From Halorussus rarus (GTDB lineage Archaea; Halobacteriota; Halobacteria; Halobacteriales; Haladaptataceae): a stretch of 64,000 nt of DNA. Below, in pieces: positions 18,950-27,400 of the stretch (positions are counted from its first letter, which is position 1; each line of letters begins with the position of its first letter). The translations under genes were made by a program, and so were the position numbers. The stretch lies in contig NZ_QPMJ01000005.1 of NCBI RefSeq assembly GCF_003369835.1, positions 62,001 through 126,000 on the forward strand, in the 5' to 3' direction. The notes beneath the pieces are model-generated. The model was not told the DNA's origin and searched no databases. It saw only the letters and a list, made by a program, of their open reading frames with translations.

Positions 18950-19015
18950 CGTGGGTACAGCGCCACTCGTTCCAGGTGGAAGTCGGACAAATCGTCCGAA
19001 TAGTCCGAGACGATC

Positions 19016-19057
19016 TTAACCAACGAAACTACGGACCGTGAGCTCTATGTTGGTTAA
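19016..19057. promoter_or_regulatory. Perfect 9-bp inverted repeat upstream of the small acidic gene
   Basis: TTAACCAAC (19016-19024) is mirrored by GTTGGTTAA (19049-19057) with 24 bases between. The right arm ends 17 bases before the ATG at 19075. Such spacing fits a dimeric repressor or autoregulator site overlapping the promoter. Confidence 0.5.
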
Positions 19058-19074
19058 ACTCGAATCGGATAACT

Positions 19075-19443
19075 ATGTCCGACGAGCCACCGACGCCCCC
19101 TTCGGAACTCCCCGCCGACGTCGTCGAGAGACTCGACGGCTACTCCCCCGAGCATCTTCGTCACATCGCCAGCTACGCCGAGGAACTCGCCGAACACCGT
19201 GAGCGTGAAGCCCGTCTCGCTGCGGAGGCCGGAGCAGACGAGGCCGGAGCAGACGAGGCCGGAGCAGACGAGGCCGAAGCAGACGAGGTCGGAGAGGAGC
19301 CAGAAGACCTCCCTGACGACGTCCCATCGAGAGCGACGATCACGATCAAGGAGATCAACGACAATCGCTACTACTACTGGCAGTGGAGGGAAGGCGACAC
19401 GGTGACCTCCAAATACAAAGGACCGGTCGATTCTGACGGATAG
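19075..19443 (+). CDS. Small acidic protein of the DUF6788 type with internal EAGAD repeats
   Basis: A 122-residue protein. The first 45 residues form a helix-rich block (VVERLDGYSPEHLRHIASYAEELAEHR), residues 50-72 are a low-complexity acidic repeat of the pentamer E-A-G-A-D, and the C-terminus (TITIKEINDNRYYYWQWREGDTVTSKYKGPV) is a conserved small beta-rich domain found in many haloarchaeal DUF6788-like proteins, often near mobile DNA. Its function is unknown. The dyad upstream suggests regulation. The assignment to DUF6788 is from memory of the WREG and KYKGPV motifs. Confidence 0.7.
   Translation: MSDEPPTPPSELPADVVERLDGYSPEHLRHIASYAEELAEHREREARLAAEAGADEAGADEAGADEAEADEVGEEPEDLPDDVPSRATITIKEINDNRYYYWQWREGDTVTSKYKGPVDSDG
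19231..19290 (+). repeat. 15-bp tandem repeat inside the DUF6788-like gene
   Basis: GGAGCAGACGAGGCC is present three times without change (19231-19245, 19246-19260, 19261-19275), followed by a copy with two changes (19276-19290). Each unit adds five residues and keeps the frame, so copy number could vary without breaking the gene. Confidence 0.9.
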
Positions 19444-19575
19444 AGGGTCCGCGATGAGGAGCGACTCTGGCTCCCCGGATGCGAGTCGGAATATTCCAGA
19501 AAACTGTCCGATTCGACGACAAGAACAGTTCTAGAACAGATTCACGCGGACACTCCGTCGATCCGGAAGAGGTAA

Positions 19576-20823
19576 TCACTCCGAGATGTCCACGTACTTC
19601 TCGACGGAGTCGTGGACGCCGACGAAGCCGATCACGTCAGAGAGCGCGTCGATAACGACCGGGAGGTCCTGGGCCAAGTCGTGTTCGCGGTACTGCCCGC
19701 CGTCGAGGCCCTCGTTCTTCTTCTCGACGCTGACGAGGCCCAGCATCGCGAGGTCGTCCATCTGGTCGCGCATCCAGCGACTGGTGAACGAGTCGTCCTT
19801 CGCACGCTCGGAGAGCTTCTTGTATCGCTGGTAGTGACGGCGCGACCGGATGGGCGTCTCGCCCTCGGCGTGGAGCGTGGCGAGCGCGTAGAGCGCGATC
19901 TGTTCGTTCTCGCTCAGGTCCGTGATGCCGCGGTGGACCTCCTCGCGTTCGAGCATCTTCCGGCCCTCCCTGACGTGGTGTTCGGTCACGTTCTCCGGGT
20001 GGTCGTCGTCGGGACGCTGGTCGCGCTCCTCGCGAGCCTTGTCGCCGGCCTTCAGCAGGAGGTCGAGCGCCTTCCGTGCGTCGCCCGACTCCTGGGCGCC
20101 GTAGGCCGCGCACAGCGGGATGACGTCGTCGGTGAGCGCATCGTCCTGGAACGCGACCTCGTGGCGTTGTTCGAGGACCGCCTGCAGTTCGCTGGCGTCG
20201 TAGGTCGAGAACGAGATCTGACGTTCGCACAGCGACGACCGGACCTTGGGCGACAGCGAATCGCGGAACGTGAGGTCGTTGCTGATGCCGATGACGGCGA
20301 CCCGGGCCGACGCGATGTTGTCGTTCTCGCGGGCGCGCGAGAGCTGGTAGAGGATGGAGTCGTCGTTGAGGTGGTCGACCTCGTCGAGGACGATGATGTG
20401 GAGGCCCGCGCGGCCGTCGAGCTCGTTCCAGAGCATGTCGTAGACCTGCGAGCGCGGATAGCCCGACTCGCTGATCTGTTCGTCGGCCGACCGGTAGTTG
20501 TTGACGAGTTCGACCCCGACGCGGTAGGAGGTGTTCAGTCCGTCGCAGTTCAGGAACTCGGTGTGGATGGGGACGTCGTGTTCGTCGGCGTCGGCGGTGA
20601 GCCTGTTGAGCAGGAACTTGGTGCTGGCGGTCTTGCCGACGCCCGCCTTCCCGTAGAGGAAGATGTTGTCTGGTTGTTCCCCGTTGATCGCGGGCAGCAG
20701 GGCGGCGTGGTACTCCTCGAGTTCGTCGTCGCGGCCGACGAGGGTGTCCGGCGTGTAGTCGTCCAGAAGCGCCTCGCGGTTCTCGTACGGGAAGGCCTGC
20801 GGACTGAATTCGTATCCGTTCAT
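19576..20823 (-). CDS. orc1/cdc6: Orc1/Cdc6 replication initiator
   Basis: A 415-residue AAA+ protein. Walker A GKAGVGKT (58-65), Walker B VLDEVD (145-150), sensor 1 VIGISNDLTF, and a C-terminal winged helix (about 320-415, including SRRHYQRYKKLSERAK) match archaeal Orc1/Cdc6. It recognises origin boxes and recruits the MCM helicase. It is transcribed away from an adjacent array of ORB-like repeats, the usual haloarchaeal initiator-origin arrangement. I use the ATG at 20823 (MNGYEF); an in-frame start 12 bases further upstream is possible. Confidence 0.95.
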   Translation of the reverse strand: MNGYEFSPQAFPYENREALLDDYTPDTLVGRDDELEEYHAALLPAINGEQPDNIFLYGKAGVGKTASTKFLLNRLTADADEHDVPIHTEFLNCDGLNTSYRVGVELVNNYRSADEQISESGYPRSQVYDMLWNELDGRAGLHIIVLDEVDHLNDDSILYQLSRARENDNIASARVAVIGISNDLTFRDSLSPKVRSSLCERQISFSTYDASELQAVLEQRHEVAFQDDALTDDVIPLCAAYGAQESGDARKALDLLLKAGDKAREERDQRPDDDHPENVTEHHVREGRKMLEREEVHRGITDLSENEQIALYALATLHAEGETPIRSRRHYQRYKKLSERAKDDSFTSRWMRDQMDDLAMLGLVSVEKKNEGLDGGQYREHDLAQDLPVVIDALSDVIGFVGVHDSVEKYVDISE

Positions 20824-20883
20824 GACGTGTGACACCGTCGGGGTTTCTACTCCATGTGTTCGAATCCACTATCATAAATCCAC

Positions 20884-20960
20884 CGCACCACCCGTTCCAG
20901 TGCTTCCATTGCTCGGGTTCGTTTAAATCACCCCCACACCCCGTCGTTCCAGTGCTTTTG
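20884..20960 (-). repeat. Two inverted ORB-like boxes on the orc1 side of the origin
   Basis: AGCACTGGAAC followed by a G-rich tail occurs on the minus strand at about 20884-20903 (tail degenerate: GGGTGGTG) and 20932-20957 (AGCACTGGAACGACGGGG, full match to the right-hand boxes). They face the boxes beyond the AT-rich stretch. Confidence 0.8.
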
Positions 20961-20999
20961 GTTGGGAGGGTGGGTGGGTGGGCGCCTAACCGGGTTCTA

Positions 21000-21110
21000 T
21001 GTAGCGACAGATTTATGTTCTAATAGCGAAAACAATATCCGCACTGCCGTTTTTAAGGTTATTTCAGTTAGCTATTAGGGTTAGAAGGAGCAAATAGATG
21101 AGTTCTGTCT
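21000..21110. other. AT-rich stretch, likely DNA unwinding element
   Basis: Between the two inverted ORB groups the composition drops to runs such as AGATTTATGTTCTAATAGCG, TTTTTAAGGTTATTTCAG and GCTATTAGGGTTAG. It has no ORF. Its place between opposed initiator boxes is that of the unwinding element in haloarchaeal origins. Confidence 0.65.
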
Positions 21111-21244
21111 GGTATTATTGGGGTTTTTGGTGGGAACCGCGGGAGAAATGCGGCGAAATGTCGCAAACCATTCTCAATAATATACTCCCAGTTCGGCCCA
21201 GTAACTATGACACCTCTCGCTCCGAGTTCACCACTGTTTCTTCC

Positions 21245-21697
21245 GATAGCACTGGAACGACGGGGTGTGAGGGTCCGTGGTTTCGAGGAGATAGCCACCG
21301 CGAAAGCAGAACGGATAACGGCTCACTCAGCGAAGGGTGACTGGCACAGCTGGGCGATCAACTGAGCGAGGGGATGGCGGTGCGGTGAGAGGACGACTAA
21401 TTCGGTCAGGGAGCGAACCACCCGTGACACTCTGTCCAGAGAAAGCACTGGAACAGCGGGGTCTCTCTCCCGTGAATGTACGCGTTCGTAACGCGATAGC
21501 ACTGGAACGACGGGGTGTGTGGGAGGGAGTCGAGTATCCGTTCAGCCGACGAACCCCTCCGATGAACGAATCTATCCGCCTGACTTTCCGGCAACGATAG
21601 CACTGGAACGACGGGGTGAGAGTGTCCGACCGTCTACCGGTGGTCGGTTTCCGTCCGTAAACGATAGCACTGGAACGACGGGGTGTGTGGGAGGGAG
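21245..21697 (+). repeat. Five plus-strand ORB-like boxes
   Basis: Boxes begin at 21245, 21442, 21495, 21596 and 21663. Four read GATAGCACTGGAACGACGG then GGTG; the one at 21442 is a variant, GAAAGCACTGGAACAGCGG then GGTCTCTCTCCC. Spacing ranges from about 53 to 197 bases, and two boxes (21495, 21663) share the extended tail GTGTGGGAGGGAG. Confidence 0.85.
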
Positions 21698-21931
21698 GCC
21701 GGAGTCGTGGGATTTCATCCGGTTGTCCGAGTTGAGAGGGCCGATTCCCGCGAACTATCCCGAGAGCTTCGGAAATGACGAGAAAATCAGAGACGGTGAG
21801 TGAAGAACCCAGTGATAAGACGGCGACGAGTGAAGACCCAGTGGAAGGTCGAATCGGTCTCGTGGTGGACCACGGAACCGTGGTGAAGCACGAGACGCTG
21901 TCTCTCCCCAGTAGATTGTCGGTCCTGGACG

Positions 21932-21960
21932 AAAGCACTGGAACAGCGGGGTCTCTCTCC
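21932..21960 (+). repeat. Distal variant ORB-like box
   Basis: A second copy of the variant box: AGCACTGGAACAGCGGGG plus the TCTCTCTCCC tail, identical to the one at 21442. It lies 235 bases from the nearest box and closes the origin array. Confidence 0.8.
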
Positions 21961-22048
21961 CCCGTTCGAAATTACCCCCTGTCTCCATGAGAACGACTGC
22001 CTCGGCAGAACCCCTGCCTCGTTCGAGAACTCCTTCGGCGAGGGCTCG

Positions 22049-22111
22049 TCACTGCCCTCTACGGGCCCATCACTGCCCTCCACGGGCCCGTCACTGCTCT
22101 CGACAAAATTC
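22049..22111. repeat. 21-bp tandem repeat
   Basis: TCACTGCCCTCTACGGGCCC plus one base (22049-22069) is followed by a near-identical unit (22070-22090) and a third that keeps only TCACTGCTCTC (22091 on). On the minus strand it reads in frame as G-P-V-E-G-S-D repeats within a dubious 119-residue frame, for which I see no gene-like support. Confidence 0.65.
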
Positions 22112-22197
22112 TCGTTCGCGTATCGCTTTACGGATTTGAACTGCAAGGCTCAAACCAACGCCAAGTTTTATTGCTACTGTGGGTCATCTGAAAAAGG

Positions 22198-23688
22198 ATG
22201 TCACCCGACCTCTCAATCGAGGCAGACTGGAGTGCACTGTACCTGGACGGCGAGTGGGTACCCTCGGAGAGCGGCGAGGAGATCGCCGTCGAGGACCCGT
22301 CCACGCGCGAGGAGATCGCCCGCGTGCCGGCCGGCGTGGAGGCAGACGTCGACGCCGCGTACGCGGCCGCCGCGGAAGCCCAGACGGAGTGGGCTCAACA
22401 GCCGCCCGCCGCGCGGAGCGAGGTCATCCAGGGCGTGCTGCAGGGCCTGGAGGAACACGGCGACGAGATCGTCGACCTGCTGGTCCACGAGGCCGGCGGG
22501 TCGCGCATCATGGGCGAGACGTCGGTCCACCTCGCTTCGGACCAGACCGCCGAGGCCCAGACGCTTCCCCGCCGGATGAAGGGCGAACACGCCGAGTCCA
22601 ACATCCCCGGCAAGGAGAACATCGTCCAGCGGGAGCCCGAGGGTGTCGTGACCGTCATCTCGCCGTGGAACTTCCCGTTGAACCTCTCGATGCGGGCGGT
22701 CGCGCCGGCCATCGCCGCCGGCAACAGCGTCGTCCTCAAGCCCGCGACCAACACGCCCATCGTCGGCGGCCTCCTCATCGCCAAACTGTTCGAGGAAGCG
22801 GGCCTGCCCGACGGCGTCCTGAACGTCGTCACCGGCCGAGGCTCGGAGATCGGCGACCGGGTCGCGAGCCACCCCGAGAGCGACGTCGTCGCCTTCACGG
22901 GCTCGACCGAGGTCGGCCGGCGCGTCGCGGCCGCGGCCGGCGAGAACCTCGCGGTGCCGGCGATGGAACTGGGCGGGAACAACGCCCACATCGTGACTGC
23001 GGACGCCGACGTCGACGCGGCGGTCGACGCCGCGGTCTTCGGCTCGTTCGTCCACCAGGGCCAGGTCTGCATCTCCATCAACCGCCACCTGGTCCACGAG
23101 GACGTCTACGACGAGTACGTCCAGAAGCTGACCGACCGCGCCGAGAACCTCCCCGCCGGGAGCGTCCACGACCCCGACACCGTCGTCGGGCCCATCATCG
23201 ACGAGTCCCAGCGCGACGAGATGCTCGACTACGTCGAGCGCACCGTCGACGCCGGCGCCACCCTGGAGACCGGCGGAGACACGGTCGACATCGACGGATT
23301 GGACGACTCGCTGGTCGTCGCACCGACCGTCCTCTCGGACGCGACCAACGACATGGCCGCCGCGTGCAACGAGCACTTCGGCCCCATCGCGCCGGTCATC
23401 CCGTTCTCGGACGTCGACGAGGCGGTCGAGATGGCGAACGACACCGAGTACGGCCTCTCGGGGTCGGTCCATGCCGGCGACGTCGGCGCGGGCAAGCGCA
23501 TCGCCGAGCGCATCGAGACCGGGATGATCCACGTGAACGACCAGCCCATCAACGACGAGGCCCACGTCCCGTTCAGCGGCACCGGCGCCTCCGGCGTCGG
23601 CGGGTACAACGCCGAGGACTTCCTCGACGAGGTCACCGAGAAGAAGTGGATCTCGCTCCAGCACGAGCCCCGGGAATTCCCCTTCTGA
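22198..23688 (+). CDS. NAD(P)-dependent aldehyde dehydrogenase
   Basis: A 496-residue ALDH. N158 in PWNFP, the general base E257 in MELGGNNAH and the nucleophile C291 in HQGQVCISINR are all in place; GSTEVGRR is the Rossmann loop. The form (HQGQVC, ISINR) resembles benzaldehyde/vanillin dehydrogenases rather than semialdehyde enzymes. It likely oxidises an aromatic or aliphatic aldehyde to the acid, which fits the aromatic-acid genes further right. Start ATG 22198 follows an A-rich stretch, and GTTTTATT near 22164 may be its TATA box. Confidence 0.92.
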   Translation: MSPDLSIEADWSALYLDGEWVPSESGEEIAVEDPSTREEIARVPAGVEADVDAAYAAAAEAQTEWAQQPPAARSEVIQGVLQGLEEHGDEIVDLLVHEAGGSRIMGETSVHLASDQTAEAQTLPRRMKGEHAESNIPGKENIVQREPEGVVTVISPWNFPLNLSMRAVAPAIAAGNSVVLKPATNTPIVGGLLIAKLFEEAGLPDGVLNVVTGRGSEIGDRVASHPESDVVAFTGSTEVGRRVAAAAGENLAVPAMELGGNNAHIVTADADVDAAVDAAVFGSFVHQGQVCISINRHLVHEDVYDEYVQKLTDRAENLPAGSVHDPDTVVGPIIDESQRDEMLDYVERTVDAGATLETGGDTVDIDGLDDSLVVAPTVLSDATNDMAAACNEHFGPIAPVIPFSDVDEAVEMANDTEYGLSGSVHAGDVGAGKRIAERIETGMIHVNDQPINDEAHVPFSGTGASGVGGYNAEDFLDEVTEKKWISLQHEPREFPF

Positions 23689-23710
23689 ACCGGGAGCGAG
23701 GCGGATTCCT

Positions 23711-23768
23711 TTCCTCGCAGGCCGCAAACGCGACGCATCCTTATTCCTCGCTGGTCGCAAACGCGACG
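23711..23768. repeat. Pair of 25-bp direct repeats before the winged-helix gene
   Basis: TTCCTCGC(A/T)GG(C/T)CGCAAACGCGACG occurs at 23711-23735 and 23744-23768, differing at two positions. The 33-base period is three helical turns, so both copies would face the same side of the DNA, as for a tandem regulator site upstream of the gene at 23836. Confidence 0.65.
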
Positions 23769-23835
23769 GACACATAAATCTCGACGGACGCACCCGACCA
23801 ATAGGAATTTCACCACCGACCGTGACTGTCCGTCC

Positions 23836-24393
23836 ATGTCAGAGTTCGGGAGTAAGCAGGACGTGTCCCCCCGGAACATCGCGATTCTGAAGGTTCGCGT
23901 CGCGAACCCGACCGCCTCGACCCGCGAGCTGAGCGACATCCTCGCGGCCGAGTACGGCATCGAACTGTCGCACAACCGGGTCAGCGAGATCCTCCGGGAG
24001 ATGGCCGAGGAGGGGCTCTACCGCGAGACGGTCATCCCCGACCAGAGCATCTTCGACCACTACCTCTTCCGGGTGGCGTTCTACTACCCCAACTTTGAGG
24101 AGTACTGGGAGGAGTGCTACTGGGCTCTCCGGGAGGACCCCCACGTGCTGATGTTCTTCAACGCCGACTCGGAGTACCACTGGCAGTTCATCACCCAGTT
24201 CCGGTCCACCGACAGGATGCAGCGGTGGATCCACGAGTTCTTCAAGGAGTACGGCCCGTTCATCTCCGGGTTCCACAACACCGTCCTCCACCAGGTCCAC
24301 AAGTTCCAGACCGACGCCGAGGTGTTCGACGGCATGCTCCGCGAGACCGAGGAGGGACGCCGGTACCTCGGCGCCAGCTCCGCCGACGATTAG
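23836..24393 (+). CDS. Winged-helix DNA-binding regulator
   Basis: A 185-residue protein. Residues 12-62 are an Lrp-like winged helix (NPTASTRELSDILAAEYGIELSHNRVSEILREM), the rest is an aromatic-rich domain (FYYPNFEEYWEECYWAL, then VLMFFNADSEYHWQF) of a kind known from haloarchaeal regulators next to aldehyde or aromatic catabolic genes. The effector is unknown. It follows the ALDH gene by 147 bases with its own promoter-like ACATAAATC (23770). The last codons lie in the first unit of a 30-bp tandem repeat. Confidence 0.72.
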   Translation: MSEFGSKQDVSPRNIAILKVRVANPTASTRELSDILAAEYGIELSHNRVSEILREMAEEGLYRETVIPDQSIFDHYLFRVAFYYPNFEEYWEECYWALREDPHVLMFFNADSEYHWQFITQFRSTDRMQRWIHEFFKEYGPFISGFHNTVLHQVHKFQTDAEVFDGMLRETEEGRRYLGASSADD

Positions 24394-24453
24394 TACCTCC
24401 GCGCCAGTTCCGCCGACGATTAGTACCTCCGCGCTAGTTCCGCCGACGATTGG
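24364..24453. repeat. Three tandem 30-bp repeats spanning a stop codon
   Basis: Units 24364-24393, 24394-24423 and 24424-24453 each have TACCTC(G/C)GCGC followed by (C/T)AG(C/T)TCCGCCGACGATT. The regulator's stop codon TAG ends unit one; unit two repeats it; unit three has TGG instead. The array therefore grew by duplication of the gene's last ten codons and reaches 5 bases short of the convergent dehydrogenase gene. Confidence 0.9.
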
Positions 24454-24457
24454 AAGA

Positions 24458-27400
24458 CTACGCCTCTAACGCAGCGGCCAGCAGCTCCACCGGCGTCGGC
24501 GGTCCCTCGCGCTCGACCGACGGATGGCTCTCGTGCTCGACGGCGCCGTCGTCGAGGAGGTCCCCGAGCTGCGTCCGGCAGGACGCCCCGGGCGCCGCGA
24601 CGTACTCCGCCGCGCTCTCCTCGACCTGCCCGACCAGGATGTCGCCGATGGCAGTGCTCATGGCGTGGTGCTCGGCCTCGTAGCCGAACGACCCCGCCAT
24701 CCCGCAGCAGGTCGAGTCGAGCGGGTCGACCGCGTAGCCGGCCCGACGGAGGACGCCCACGGCGTGGTGGTCCTTCTTGGTGGCCTTCTGGTGGCAGTGG
24801 CCGTGGTACGCCACCGACGCCTCGGCACCGTCGAACTCCGCGCGCTCGTCGAGGCCGAAGACGTCGAGGTACTCGCAGACGCCGTAGGTGCTCGCGGCCA
24901 GCGTCTCGGCGTCGGTCTCGCGCGATCCCCCACCGAGCAGGTCCAGGTAGTCCGACTGGAACATCACGGCGTCCGATGGCTCGACCAGGATGACGTCCCA
25001 GCCGTCGCGGACGCGCGGGGCGAGCGCGTCGACGTTCCCGCGCGCGGTCTCGCGGGCCTCGTCGAGGAACCCCTTCGAGTGGGCCGGCCGACCGCTGTCG
25101 GTCCGGTCGGCCAGGATGACGCGGACGCCCGCGGCCTCCAGGACGCGGACGGCCGCCCGGCCGATCTCGGGGTGGCTGTAGTTGGTGTAGGTGTCGGGGA
25201 ACAGCACCGCGCGGCGCTCGGCCTCGCTCTCGGGGACCCGCGGGCCGCCGCGGGCCTCGAACCAGTCCCGCAGGGTCTCGCGCTCGAACGCGGGAAGCGA
25301 CCGCTCGCTCGCGATGCCGACGGTCTTCTCCATCACCGCCCGGGCGCCCGGCAGTTCCGGTAGCAGGTTCGACACCGGCGCGAGCGCGCTCCCGACGCGG
25401 GCCAGCGAATCGACGTTGGCGAACAGCCGGTCGCGGAGGCTCGCGCCCTCGCGCTGGTGGCGCTCGTGGACGACCTCGGCCTTGAGCTTGGCCATGTCGA
25501 CCTCGCTCGGGCAGTCCTTCGCGCAGCCCTTGCAGCCGATGCAGAGGTCCAGTACCTCGGTGGCGAACTCGTCGTCGGTGGGGTCGTCCGGGAGATCGCC
25601 GGACATGGCCTGCCGGAGCATGTTGGCCCGGCCCCGGGTGCTGGTGATCTCCTCGTCGGCCGCCCGGTAGGTCGGGCACATCACCCCGCCGGTCGTCTCC
25701 TGGCCGCCGCGACACCCGCCGCAGCCGTGACAGAGCTCGACCATCCCCTGGAAGCCGTTCTCGTTCTCCCACTCGAGTTCGGGGTCAAAGCCCGCGTCGA
25801 ACTCGTAGTCGGGGTCGAACCGCAGATTCTCGGTCAGCGAGACGTCGCCGCAGACCTGGCCGGGGTTGAGCAGCCAGTCGGGGTCGAACGCCGATTTCAG
25901 GTCCCGGAACGCCTCCCAGAGCTCGTCGCCGTAGAGCTTGCGGTTCCACTGGGTCCGGGCCCGGCCGTCGCCGTGCTCGCCGGAGACGCTCCCGCCGAAC
26001 TCCACGACCATGTCGGTCACCGCCTCGCCGATGGCCTCCATCGCCGCCAGGTCGACCTCGGACTTGGTGTTCACGAGCGGGCGGACGTGGAGCACGCCCG
26101 GGCCGGCGTGGGCGTAGAAGCTGGCGAACGTGTCGTGCTCTTCGAGCACCTCCTGGAACCCCTCGACGAACTCGGGGAGGTGCTCGGGCGGGACGGCGCA
26201 GTCCTCGAGGAAGCTGATGTGCTTGGCGTCGCTGGTGCGGGACATCAGGATGGGCATCCCCGACTTCCGGAGCTTCCAGAACCGGGCCCGCTCGTCGGCG
26301 TCGTGGGCCTCCATCCCGTCGAAGGCGTACTGCTCGCTGCTCCCACCTGCACCCTCGGACTCTCCACCGTCGACCCGGTCGGCCAGCAGCCCGGCGGTCT
26401 GCTCGCGGCCGTCTTCGTCGTCCTCGGCGTAGAACTCGACCAGGAGCGCCGCCCGGGTCCCGTCGGGGAGCAGCGCGACGACGTCCTCGAACTCCGCGGT
26501 GTCGGCCGCCAGGTCGATGAGCGTGTCGTCGATGAGCTCGACCGCCGCGGGGTCGTGGTCCAGCACGTACTGGACGTCCGAGACCGCGTCGTAGACGCTC
26601 CCGTAGGTCAGCAGTGCGACCGACTTGGTCTCGGGCACCGGCTCCAGCGACACCGTCGCCTCGGTGACGATTGCCAGCGTGCCCTCGCTGCCGGCGAGGA
26701 GCCGGGCGACGTTGACCGTCCCTGACTCGCTCGCAGTTTCACCGCTCGCATCCGAGGCGCTCCGCGCCTCGCTGGCCTCGTCGACGAGCCTGTCGAGGTT
26801 GTAGCCCGAGACGTTCCGCTTCAGGTCGGGATAGCGCTCTTCGACCTCGTCGGCGTGGTCGTCGAGAATCGAGACGACGCCCGCGTACACGCGCGGAAGG
26901 AGTTCTTCGGCCTCGCTGTCCGCCGCCGCTCGGAGTTCGTCGACGGTCATCTCGCCGAGCGTCGCCACGCTCCCGTCGGCGAGCACGACCTCGCACTCCT
27001 CGACGTAGGCGTCGGTCTTGCCGTACTGCAGCGAGTGGGCGCCCGTCGAGTTGTTGCCGATTGCACCGCCGATGGCACTGCGGTCGCCGGCCGCGGGGTC
27101 GGGCGCGAACTTCAGATCGTGGGGCGCGAGCCGGTCGTTCAGGTCCGCCAGCGTGGTCCCGGCTTCCACGCGGGCGGTCGGGGTCTCTGCGCCGAGTTCC
27201 ACGTCCACGACCCCGTCCATGTACCGGGTGAAGTCGAGGACGACCGCCTCGTTGACGGCCTGCCCCGCGAGGCTGGTGCCGCCGCCCCGGGGGAGCACCG
27301 GAATCTCCCGCTCGGCGCAGTAGGAGACGACGGCCGCGACGTCCGCCGTCGACGTCGGGAAGACGACGCCGACCGGCGTCACCTCGAAGGCCGAGGCGTC

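Larger units (their letters stand above)
20884..21960. other. oriC: Origin of replication
   Basis: This non-coding kilobase beside orc1/cdc6 has two minus-strand and six plus-strand copies of an AGCACTGGAAC box with a G-string, arranged on both sides of an AT-rich stretch (about 21000-21110) that may be the unwinding element. Haloarchaeal origins have exactly this architecture: an initiator gene, inverted ORB groups and a DNA unwinding element. No ORF inside it is credible. It ends near 21960, where coding-like 21-bp repeats begin. Confidence 0.88.

Noticed and set aside
20855-20875. GTTCGAATCC resembling a tRNA T-loop
   Set aside because: No cloverleaf can be folded around it; it lies in the orc1 promoter region.
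21337-21600. Plus-strand ORF of 87 codons within the origin
   Set aside because: It reads ALEQRG and ALERRG from the repeated initiator boxes, has no conserved domain, and exists only because the repeats keep a frame open.
20884-21960. Repeated 20-bp boxes considered as a CRISPR array
   Set aside because: Spacing is irregular (about 50 to 235 bases), copies occur in both orientations, no cas genes are nearby, and the boxes fit initiator-binding sites beside orc1.
21787-22146. Minus-strand frame with SDGPVEG repeats near the origin
   Set aside because: The repetitive start comes from the 21-bp DNA repeat, the rest crosses an initiator box in a meaningless frame, and no start signal supports it.
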